This document shows, piece after piece, positions 1 through 4,800 of a stretch of DNA of 6,288 nucleotides. Position 1 is the stretch's first letter; every line of letters starts with the position of its first letter. A program made the translations under genes and the position numbers. This stretch comes from GCA-003244245 sp050700355 (lineage in GTDB: Bacteria; Actinomycetota; Actinomycetes; Mycobacteriales; Pseudonocardiaceae): contig JBOHHE010000421.1 of assembly GCA_050700355.1 (NCBI GenBank), forward strand, positions 1 through 6,288, read 5' to 3'. The notes below the pieces were generated by a model. That model did no database searches. It worked only from the letters and a program-made list of their open reading frames with translations, and was not told the DNA's origin.

Positions 1-47
1 CCCCAAACAGCGATCACAGGGAACCGTGGGTCGTGTTGGCGCATCAT

Positions 48-52
48 AAGGA
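48..52 (+). promoter_or_regulatory. Ribosome-binding site of the AbiEi-like/DUF559 gene
   Basis: AAGGA lies just before the ATG at 55, with a spacer of only 2 nt. This is shorter than usual, but no other start codon nearby fits the typical N-terminus of the family. It supports ATG 55 as the start. Confidence 0.45.
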
Positions 53-54
53 AC

Positions 55-918
55 ATGGAACTGGACGGATACTTGCGCAGGCAGGCCGGAGTGATCAGCT
101 GTGCGCAGGCCCGGAAGGCGGGGCTGAGCCAGGACGCGGTGGACCGCCGCGTCGCCGACCGGCGGTGGGAACGGCTGCACCCCGGGGTGTATCTGGCCGC
201 AGACCACCCCTACACCGATGAGGTACGGCTCCGCGCGGCGGTGCTGTGGGCCGGACAGGACGCGGTGGCGCATGGGGTGTCCGCAGCCTGGTGGCACGGC
301 CTGTGCCCGGAGCTGCCCACCACAGTGGAGATAACGGTGCCCCATCGCCGCCATCCCAGCCGAAGACCAGGGGTAGTAGTGCGTCGACGTGATCTGCCCT
401 ATCCAGATCTGGTCGGGGTCCGTGACCTCTGGGTCACCGACCTGGCGCTCACCGCCCTGGAGGCGGCGGTCACGCTGGGTCCACAGGGTCCAGCGCTGCT
501 GGACCGCGCGCTACAGCGACGGACCGGGTTGCCGGCGGTGTACCGGGCACACTGCCGCAACCTGGGACGGCGGGGCTCAGCCCAGGCATCCCGGCTGCTC
601 TCCGCTGCGGCCGACCGGGCCGCCTCGCAGGCCGAGCGGCTCCTGGTCCGGCTGTTGCGGGCGGCGAGAATCACCGGCTGGGTGCTGAGCCACCCGGTCG
701 GGGATTACCTCATCGACCTGGCGTTTCCCGCCCAGCGAGTCGCCGTCGAGGTAGACGGCTGGGCCTGGCACATAACCCCTGACCGGTTCGTCCACGACCA
801 GCAACGGCAGAACACCGTGGTGAACCAGGGGTGGACGATCCTGCGGTTCACCTGGCACGACCTGACCACCCGCCCCGAGGAGATCCGCACCGCCCTGTTC
901 TCCTCCGCCAGCAACTGA
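55..918 (+). CDS. AbiEi-like winged-helix / DUF559 nuclease-fold protein
   Basis: A 287-residue protein built from two parts. The N-terminus (about residues 5-47, 'RRQAGVISCAQARKAGL' through 'RLHPGVYL') is the winged-helix start seen in AbiEi-type antitoxin-domain proteins. The C-terminus (about 200-280) is a DUF559/Vsr-like PD-(D/E)xK fold. D221, E232 and D234 (in 'VAVEVDG') form the expected acidic cluster, with H239 after it, followed by 'GWTILRFTWHDL', the usual end of this fold. The family is very common in actinobacterial genomes and its function is mostly unproven. A DNA-binding or DNA-cleaving role is an inference from the fold. The full family length is present and the acidic residues look intact. 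The gene runs towards cas6 and ends 63 nt from the end of that gene, so it is not part of a cas operon. No partner AbiEii-type toxin gene is visible in the window. Confidence 0.85.
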   Translation: MELDGYLRRQAGVISCAQARKAGLSQDAVDRRVADRRWERLHPGVYLAADHPYTDEVRLRAAVLWAGQDAVAHGVSAAWWHGLCPELPTTVEITVPHRRHPSRRPGVVVRRRDLPYPDLVGVRDLWVTDLALTALEAAVTLGPQGPALLDRALQRRTGLPAVYRAHCRNLGRRGSAQASRLLSAAADRAASQAERLLVRLLRAARITGWVLSHPVGDYLIDLAFPAQRVAVEVDGWAWHITPDRFVHDQQRQNTVVNQGWTILRFTWHDLTTRPEEIRTALFSSASN

Positions 919-981
919 TCGTTGTTTGGGGAGAAACCAGCTAGGCGAACGAATCGGAGCCGATCAGTGGCGCGCCCACGG

Positions 982-1647
982 TTACTCCCGGAGCGCGCGG
1001 ACGCCGCCGAAGCCGCGGGTGGTGTAGGAGCCCACTCCGCTGAACGGAGCGAGCCGGACCAGCGCGTCGACGGTCTGCGGATCCGCGGCGCCCTCGATGG
1101 CGTAGCGCATGGTGCCGATGAAGCCGCCGACGAGGACGCTGTCCTGTTTGTGCACAACGACTCGCTCGGTGCGGCTGGCGCCGTGGAAGGCGGTGACGAC
1201 CAGGGGGTCCAGGCGCAGGTCCAGGTCGAGATCCCCCACTTCGGGTGAGCCGAAGTGGCGCCAGGTGGCGCGCAGGCTGCCGAATACCGCAGAGGGCGAG
1301 GGCCAGGGCAGGAAGCGGTTGCCCCGGCGGAAGGTGACCGGGCTGACGAAGTCCAGTTGCCAGCAGTCCCGCGCCTGCCCGCCGAGCAGTTCGGCCCAGC
1401 CGGCCGCCGCGACCTGGGTGACCGGCATGTTCGTGGCATCGGCACCGCCGCGCAGGCGCTCGGCGAGCTGGTCATCCAGCAGACCGATGAGCAGCTCTCG
1501 ATCCGACGACTCCACAGCGCTGGCCCAGGACCAGGGCTTGCGCTGAGCGTGATGGTCAGTGTCCAGCCAGCGGGAGAGGGTGCGGTGCACGGTCTGCCGA
1601 TCCGGCTCGGCCGAGGCCGTCCAGCAGCAGCGCCAGAGACTGGGCAC
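982..1647 (-). CDS. cas6: Cas6 family pre-crRNA processing endoribonuclease
   Basis: Cas6 cuts the repeat-derived parts of the CRISPR precursor transcript to give mature crRNAs. With the GTG start at 1647 the protein has 221 residues, normal for a compact Cas6. Residues 20-40 contain 'RWLDTDHHAQRKPWSW', matching the N-terminal Cas6 segment with conserved histidine(s) followed by KPF/KPW; H32/H33 are possible active-site residues. A second RAMP-like half carries 'LDFVSPVTFRRGNRFLPWPS'. The C-terminus has the glycine-rich loop 'GVGSYTTRGFGGVR' (about 204-217), the hallmark RAMP motif that contacts RNA. GTG 1647 is preferred because GGGGG at 1655-1659 stands 7 nt upstream and the protein then begins with the first RAMP beta strand (PSLWRCCW). 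ATG 1665 is an alternative adding six residues. The frame stays open upstream to about 1887, but that part looks non-coding. The gene stands apart from the cmr operon and probably serves crRNA supply for it. Confidence 0.82.
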   Translation of the reverse strand: MPSLWRCCWTASAEPDRQTVHRTLSRWLDTDHHAQRKPWSWASAVESSDRELLIGLLDDQLAERLRGGADATNMPVTQVAAAGWAELLGGQARDCWQLDFVSPVTFRRGNRFLPWPSPSAVFGSLRATWRHFGSPEVGDLDLDLRLDPLVVTAFHGASRTERVVVHKQDSVLVGGFIGTMRYAIEGAADPQTVDALVRLAPFSGVGSYTTRGFGGVRALRE

Positions 1648-1648
1648 G

Positions 1649-1807
1649 TCAGGACCCCCAGACATGGTTGGACGGCGAGGAGGGCTCCTTATGGAGCCAG
1701 CGACCCCCGCTGTCCTCGGCGAAGTCGGACGGCGGAAGCGCCAGCACCGGAAGACGCTGGGCAGCGTGAGCGGAGATCCTCGTAGGCAGCACCACGTCGA
1801 ATCGCAC
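1649..1807 (-). CDS. Small unassigned ORF directly upstream of cas6
   Basis: A 52-codon frame starting at GTG 1807. Its TGA (1649-1651) is separated by one base from the proposed cas6 GTG, so the two would be cotranscribed and perhaps translationally coupled. A good Shine-Dalgarno (GAGGGG, 1817-1822) lies 9 nt before the GTG, and the codons are rich in G/C at third positions, as in real genes here. The product begins 'VRFDVVLPTRISAHAAQRLP' and ends 'SSPSNHVWGS'. It has no transmembrane segment or signal peptide and I recognise no domain. The frame stays open upstream to 1891, but that extension lacks a better start. It may be a genuine small protein, a leader ORF setting cas6 translation, or the tail of a decayed gene. 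It is not a shifted piece of the Cas6 N-terminus, because the Cas6 frame already begins with its own first strand. Confidence 0.38.
   Translation of the reverse strand: MRFDVVLPTRISAHAAQRLPVLALPPSDFAEDSGGRWLHKEPSSPSNHVWGS
1655..1659 (-). promoter_or_regulatory. Ribosome-binding site deciding the cas6 start
   Basis: GGGGG on the minus strand lies 7 nt before GTG 1647, within the last codons of the preceding small ORF. It favours GTG 1647 over ATG 1665, whose nearest purine-rich motif (AAGGAG, 1685-1690) is about 19 nt away. The match to anti-Shine-Dalgarno is only partial. Confidence 0.4.
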
Positions 1808-1816
1808 GCCGGTAGT

Positions 1817-1822
1817 CCCCTC
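1817..1822 (-). promoter_or_regulatory. Ribosome-binding site of the small ORF upstream of cas6
   Basis: GAGGGG with a 9-nt spacer to GTG 1807. This is the main sequence reason to think that the 52-codon ORF is translated. Confidence 0.4.
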
Positions 1823-1911
1823 ATGTGTTCTTGTCCCGAACTGAATTCCTGGACCGGACCCCGACGCTGCACGACCCCCGCGGCCAACCACTTATCGATC
1901 AGCCGCAGGAG

Positions 1912-1937
1912 GCGAGCGGTAGAGGTCGATCGCTCGC
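1912..1937 (-). terminator. Hairpin just after the toxin gene, possible terminator or operator
   Basis: GCGAGCG (1912-1918) and CGCTCGC (1931-1937) form a perfect 7-bp stem with a 12-nt loop, beginning 10 nt after the stop codon of the minus-strand toxin gene. No T-tract follows on either strand, so it would be a terminator without U-tail, which is common in high-GC actinobacteria. It could instead be an operator or part of the upstream control region of the cas6 unit. It overlaps an imperfect direct repeat, GCGGT(C)AGAGGTC at 1916-1927 and 1936-1948. Confidence 0.35.
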
Positions 1938-1946
1938 GGTCAGAGG

Positions 1947-2201
1947 TCAGCCGAGCCAGGTCACCTGCACGATGTCGACCAGCTGCTGGTCTTCCAGGAT
2001 CAGGTACACCACCAGTCCCGCACCGCCGGGACCGAACACAAACCGCCGCACCTCCCCATCCGGGTTACGCGCGTTCTGTGACTCCCCGTTCCATGGGGTC
2101 AGCTCCAGTGCATCGAGCAACTCGATCCAGGCGACGTGCGCCTCGAATGGGAGCGTCGCTACGGTGGCTTGAACCTCCTCGTAGACCCGGATCCGGTACA
2201 C
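1947..2201 (-). CDS. RelE/ParE-like toxin, partner of the DUF6247 protein
   Basis: An 84-residue protein starting at GTG 2201, three bases after the stop of the preceding gene. Small size, a basic beta strand at the start ('YRIRVYEEV'), a helical pair ('AHVAWIELLDALELTPWNG') and a C-terminal beta sheet ('RRFVFGPGGAGLVVYLILED', then 'VDIVQVTWLG') fit the RelE/ParE toxin fold. Actinobacterial proteins of this kind, with 'LELTPWNG' and 'GLVVYLILED', commonly follow DUF6247 genes. Such toxins usually act as ribosome-dependent mRNA interferases or gyrase inhibitors; which one applies here cannot be told from sequence. The gene seems complete. The type II toxin-antitoxin role is inferred from fold and gene pairing. 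Confidence 0.68.
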   Translation of the reverse strand: MYRIRVYEEVQATVATLPFEAHVAWIELLDALELTPWNGESQNARNPDGEVRRFVFGPGGAGLVVYLILEDQQLVDIVQVTWLG

Positions 2202-2204
2202 GCC

Positions 2205-2546
2205 TCACGCCTGGGTCTGGCGCGCCCGGAACAGCTCCCGCATGTGCTCCGCCGAGTGCACCCGCGTCCCCGGTGGGGGGTTTCCCGTGCGCAGTGTGTC
2301 CCGCGCTTGTTCCAGCATCGCCCGGTACCGGTCGTGGCCCATGTCGTGCTGCAACCAGGCGGTCCGCCGCCAGCGTTCGAGGAACGCCTCCATGTCGCTG
2401 AGGTCGAGGGCTTCGCCGGCGGTGGTGAGCGCGGCTCGGTACTGCTCATCGAACACAGCCCGGTCCTCGGGCAGGATCACCGAGCGCAAGAAGGCCGGCT
2501 GCTTGTCGGCGAAACCAGCGAACTGGGCGGTTGCGATTGCGGCCAT
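2205..2546 (-). CDS. DUF6247-family protein, probable antitoxin
   Basis: 113 residues from ATG 2546. The core 'LPEDRAVFDEQYRAAL', then 'ALDLSDMEAFLERWRRTAW' and 'HDRYRAMLEQARDTLRTG', matches the all-helical actinobacterial DUF6247 pattern: acidic PEDR...F...YR.AL, a W-R-x-A-W helix, and an H..YR.ML helix. Proteins of this family usually sit directly upstream of a small RelE/ParE-like gene, as here (3-nt gap), and are presumed to neutralise it. A GTG at 2603 would add 19 residues, including three cysteines. It has GAGGTG about 10 nt before it, whereas ATG 2546 has no clear Shine-Dalgarno. I prefer ATG 2546 because family members begin shortly before the LPEDR block, but the start is uncertain. 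The longer form would overlap the opposite-strand toxin remnant by more. Confidence 0.68.
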   Translation of the reverse strand: MAAIATAQFAGFADKQPAFLRSVILPEDRAVFDEQYRAALTTAGEALDLSDMEAFLERWRRTAWLQHDMGHDRYRAMLEQARDTLRTGNPPPGTRVHSAEHMRELFRARQTQA

Positions 2547-2737
2547 GCGCCGACAGTACAACCCCGCGCCGCAAACGCAGCGAATCCCAAGCCGGGACTC
2601 CACCCTCTGTCGATCACCTCGGGTGGTCTGTCAACCGCCTGGAAGTCGTCGTCCTCGACGCGATCGGCGAGGGCGAGTCTGCGGTCGTCATCCACGCCAT
2701 GCCGCTACAGCGGAAGTTCCGAGAGCACCTGAGATGA
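2531..2737 (+). pseudogene. 5'-truncated toxin-like gene remnant
   Basis: The open frame ends at TGA 2735-2737. Its last 43 or so residues ('LEVVVLDAIGEGES', then 'VVIHAMPLQRKFREHL') match the C-terminal half of a small actinobacterial toxin-like family ('NLLEVVVL...VIHAMPLR'), with strongly GC-biased codons. That family normally has about 30-40 more N-terminal residues and a genuine start. Here the part before about 2605 reads as unrelated arginine/serine-rich sequence, the only upstream starts are TTG codons at 2531 and 2537, and the next in-frame ATG (2699) lies too late. I therefore call it truncated, with the break near 2600-2615, where the divergent minus-strand antitoxin gene begins. 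It is still coupled by ATGA to the following helix-turn-helix gene. A functional TTG-started 68-residue protein cannot be excluded. Confidence 0.42.
2721..2725 (+). promoter_or_regulatory. Ribosome-binding site of the helix-turn-helix gene
   Basis: GAGAG lies 8 nt before ATG 2734, supporting this ATG over the two in-frame ATGs at 2737 and 2743. It lies within the last codons of the toxin remnant. Confidence 0.35.
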
Positions 2738-3036
2738 TGCTGATGCCCCGTACCCGCGCCCAGTTGGAGCAGGCCACAGCCGACGCCGAGGCGTGGCTTG
2801 ACACCCTCGATCCAAGCGAGCTGGACAACCCTGATGCCGAGGCCACCGACCTACGCCGAATCGGCACGACGCTGGGCACGGTAGTCGCTGCGGAACGTGA
2901 ACTGACCGAGGCCGTCCGGCTCGCCCGCGCCCATGGACGCTCGTGGGCGGACATCGCCATGGTCCTCGGTGTATCCCGGGAAGCAGCCCGCAAGCGGTAT
3001 GACGTCCCCGCAGTGCCCCAACCCCGCACAACCTGA
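2734..3036 (+). CDS. Small helix-turn-helix protein, probable antitoxin/regulator
   Basis: A 100-residue protein from ATG 2734; ATGs at 2737 and 2743 are alternatives, the last giving the family-typical start 'MPRTRAQLEQ'. The N-terminal half is acidic and helical ('ATADAEAWLDTLDPSELDNP'). The C-terminal part has a clear helix-turn-helix: 'ELTEAVRLARAHGRSWADIA' followed by 'MVLGVSREAARKRYDVP' (about residues 60-90), resembling sigma-70 region 4-like DNA-binding helices. Similar actinobacterial proteins follow a small toxin-like gene with the 'VIHAMPLR' ending, and a degenerate copy of that gene lies here with ATGA overlap. An antitoxin that binds its own promoter is the likely role, by inference. 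Since the toxin partner seems broken, it may now be an orphan antitoxin or regulator. It converges on cmr1, 55 nt away. Confidence 0.72.
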   Translation: MMLMPRTRAQLEQATADAEAWLDTLDPSELDNPDAEATDLRRIGTTLGTVVAAERELTEAVRLARAHGRSWADIAMVLGVSREAARKRYDVPAVPQPRTT

Positions 3037-3042
3037 CCAACA

Positions 3043-3069
3043 CCGCAGGTCATCGGCTCGGACCAGCGG
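3043..3069. terminator. Hairpin between convergent genes, candidate bidirectional terminator
   Basis: CCGC-A-GGTC (3043-3051) pairs with GACC-A-GCGG (3061-3069): eight base pairs interrupted by a single A-A mismatch, around a 9-nt loop. It lies in the 55-nt space between the helix-turn-helix gene (stop 3034-3036) and the end of cmr1 (stop 3092-3094), exactly where a shared terminator is expected. No U-tract follows in either direction. The pairing is read from sequence; terminator function is inferred. Confidence 0.5.
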
Positions 3070-3091
3070 GCAGCGCCAGAAGCGGGGCAGG

Positions 3092-4318
3092 TCACGGCCC
3101 CCCGTAGTAGTCGGAGGGCAACCGGCGGTCGCCGTCCAGCCAGCTGTCCCATGCCTCTTCTGCATCCTCCGGTGGCGGTAACGGATCCGACCGCCCTTTG
3201 GTGATCCACAGCTGCGCGCCCGGTGGCAGCAGCCGGGCGTAGAACACATGGGTGAACACTGCCCACCGGCCGTCCGGCAGGAGGACGGGGCGCAGCCATA
3301 CTGGGGACGCGCGCCGCGGCGGCGTCCCAGCCAGCTTCGGCTCTACGGTTGCCTTGAACCCACTGGACGACGAGAAGTAGCCGACGGGCAGTCCGAACGC
3401 GGCAATGGGGTACCGATCGTCGGTGCCGTGGATGACGTTGGTCCACTCGGGGGAACGGATGTGCTGGGTCGGTTTCCTGCGATCGTCGTGGTCCTGACCG
3501 GCGCGGAACCAGCGCCACCGCAGGCCCGCCCGGTGAAGCGCCTCGCCGAACGAACCGGCCCGTCTGTCAATCACGGATCCGGACCACCAACGGGGTGCGA
3601 GGGTCGGTAATTCGGGCAGCGACTCACCCTCCGGCGTCGGCGCCGGCAACAGCGACCCCCAGCCGAGCGCGTCACGACCGGGTAGTGCAGCGGGCACCGC
3701 GCACCCGCCGAGGATGTGCCAGGCGTCAGCGTCCGGCGGGGGAAGCAGATCGGCGTAGGTCCAGCCGCAGGGCAGCTCGTCGCGGACACCGACGCACACG
3801 AGCTGGCCGAAACCACGGCGGGTGCGAGCACCCAGGCCGCCGTAGGTCAGCCAGGCCCAGAAGGCAAGCATGAACCGGGCATTGACCTGCTCATCAGCAC
3901 TGAAGCCGATGTCGATGTCGAACGGTTCGCCGGGTTCGACGTAACCGCGCCGCAGCCCGGCGTTGTAGTCCCACAGGCCCTGCCCGAGCAGGTATTGGGC
4001 GCCGTCGAACCCAAGCCGCCTGGCAGGCTGCCCGGTGGTAGCCCAGCCCGGTTTGCTGCCGCGACCGCTCATGGTCGGTTGCCTCGGTACCCGGAGCCGG
4101 ATCGCTGATGGCGTGCTGGTGCTGCCGAACACGGCCTCCTCCGCCGCCCAGAGCGCTGGCAGCGCGGTCACGCCGTGGCCAGCGGCCAGTGCGCGGAACC
4201 AGAAGCGCAGCGCGCCACGGATGGCGGGCACCCGCGTCGGGGGGCCGTCGGCGCCGGTCGGGTCCTCGCCGCCGAACAGCGGGGTGCGGACCTGCAACGT
4301 CAACCTTGTCCAGCTCAT
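3092..4318 (-). CDS. cmr1: Type III-B CRISPR RAMP protein Cmr1
   Basis: Cmr1 is a RAMP subunit at the 3' crRNA end of the Cmr effector complex, which binds and cuts target RNA and activates Cas10. With ATG 4318 the protein has 408 residues. The N-terminus holds 'RLTLQVRTPLFGGEDP' (about 5-20), the first RAMP strand and the Cmr1 T-P-x-F/L-x-G motif. 'VPAIRGALRFWFRAL' (30-44), 'LWAAEEAVFGST' (56-67) and 'AIRLRV' (72-77) are all Cmr1 signatures. The glycine-rich RAMP loop 'GGLGARTRRGFG' is at 160-171. Late in the protein, 'PPRRASPVWLRPV' resembles the second RAMP half. Start choice: GAGG lies 9 nt upstream, and ATG overlaps the previous stop as ATGA. The frame is open to 4600, but that extension lies over the coupled upstream gene. 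The longer C-terminal half than in archaeal Cmr1 fits bacterial versions. It is the last gene of the operon here. Confidence 0.93.
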   Translation of the reverse strand: MSWTRLTLQVRTPLFGGEDPTGADGPPTRVPAIRGALRFWFRALAAGHGVTALPALWAAEEAVFGSTSTPSAIRLRVPRQPTMSGRGSKPGWATTGQPARRLGFDGAQYLLGQGLWDYNAGLRRGYVEPGEPFDIDIGFSADEQVNARFMLAFWAWLTYGGLGARTRRGFGQLVCVGVRDELPCGWTYADLLPPPDADAWHILGGCAVPAALPGRDALGWGSLLPAPTPEGESLPELPTLAPRWWSGSVIDRRAGSFGEALHRAGLRWRWFRAGQDHDDRRKPTQHIRSPEWTNVIHGTDDRYPIAAFGLPVGYFSSSSGFKATVEPKLAGTPPRRASPVWLRPVLLPDGRWAVFTHVFYARLLPPGAQLWITKGRSDPLPPPEDAEEAWDSWLDGDRRLPSDYYGGP

Positions 4319-4800
4319 GACGTCGAACCTCGCATTCGTCGCAACCGGCCCAGCGGCGCGGTCACCGGGCGGTCGTCCCACAGGATCTGCGCGGCCAGAC
4401 CGACCGGGAGGGACCATCCGGTCATCAGCAGCAGCACCCCGGCCGGGGCGGCGCCCTCCAACGTCAGCGAACGCCACTCCTGCCAGCGCATTCGCGGCGG
4501 CAGGGTCCACACCGCGAACCTCAATCGGGCCGCCCGGGACGCGAGGCGCACGGGTGCGTGGCCGGGCGGGCTGTAGCGCAACCAGAGCGCGAAGGTGCAC
4601 AGCAGCCGTAGCCGCTCCCTCAGCTCACCCTGATCTGTCGAAGGGAACAGGCTACGAGGATTGTTCAGGGCACGCTCAAGATCGCCCGGCTGGATGATCT
4701 GTTGCGGCTGGTCCGGCAGTTCCACCTGGCCGCCCATTGCCTCCGCACTGGCGACGACGTCGAGGTAACGCTCGAACACAGACCGGTAGTCGGTGCTCAC
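4315..4800 (-). CDS. Unassigned 161-aa protein in the cmr operon
   Basis: I do not recognise this protein. It starts at GTG 4800, overlapping the CARF gene's stop as GTGA, and its own TGA overlaps the cmr1 ATG as ATGA, so expression is tied to both. Visible traits: an N-terminal amphipathic helix ('YRSVFERYLDVVASAEAM', residues 5-22), a helical arginine-rich middle ('GELRERLRLLCTFALWLRYS', then 'RLASRAARLRFAVWTL'), a hydrophobic stretch at about 117-140 ('AAPAGVLLLMTGWSLPVGLA') and a basic C-terminus ('GRLRRMRG'). The hydrophobic stretch could be a membrane helix or a buried helix. It shows no RAMP glycine loop, no HEPN RxxxxH motif and no obvious nuclease motif, and it does not resemble Cmr5, the usual small helical subunit. 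Position suggests an accessory of the Cmr complex or of the CARF signalling arm. A membrane-associated effector or small-subunit substitute are guesses. Confidence 0.72.
   Translation of the reverse strand: MSTDYRSVFERYLDVVASAEAMGGQVELPDQPQQIIQPGDLERALNNPRSLFPSTDQGELRERLRLLCTFALWLRYSPPGHAPVRLASRAARLRFAVWTLPPRMRWQEWRSLTLEGAAPAGVLLLMTGWSLPVGLAAQILWDDRPVTAPLGRLRRMRGSTS

Noticed and set aside
916..965. Terminator between the convergent DUF559 and cas6 genes
   Set aside because: Only weak pairings are visible: a bulged GATCGTT/AACGAATC stem with a long loop, and ATCGG/CCGAT with a 2-nt loop. Not convincing enough to annotate.
705..1475. Long open frame on the minus strand crossing the cas6 and DUF559 genes
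   Set aside because: The translation is rich in A, S, P and R and lies in another frame over two well-supported genes; a high-GC shadow.
1648..1887. Upstream extension of the cas6 frame to about 1887 (301 aa)
   Set aside because: The extension reads as cysteine/arginine/serine-rich sequence without Cas6 features, while the other frame there has better codon bias and its own ribosome-binding site.
1559..2401. 280-residue plus-strand open frame over the antitoxin/toxin region
   Set aside because: Low-complexity P/R/A/S composition antisense to the DUF6247/RelE-like pair; no domain.
2629..2634. TTGACA on the minus strand as -35 box for the antitoxin-toxin operon
   Set aside because: The hexamer is perfect but no -10-like TANNNT lies 16-18 nt downstream, so a promoter cannot be supported.
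4319..4600. Longer Cmr1 beginning at 4600 (502 aa)
   Set aside because: The added part overlaps the coupled 161-aa gene in another frame, and ATG 4318 gives the typical Cmr1 N-terminus.
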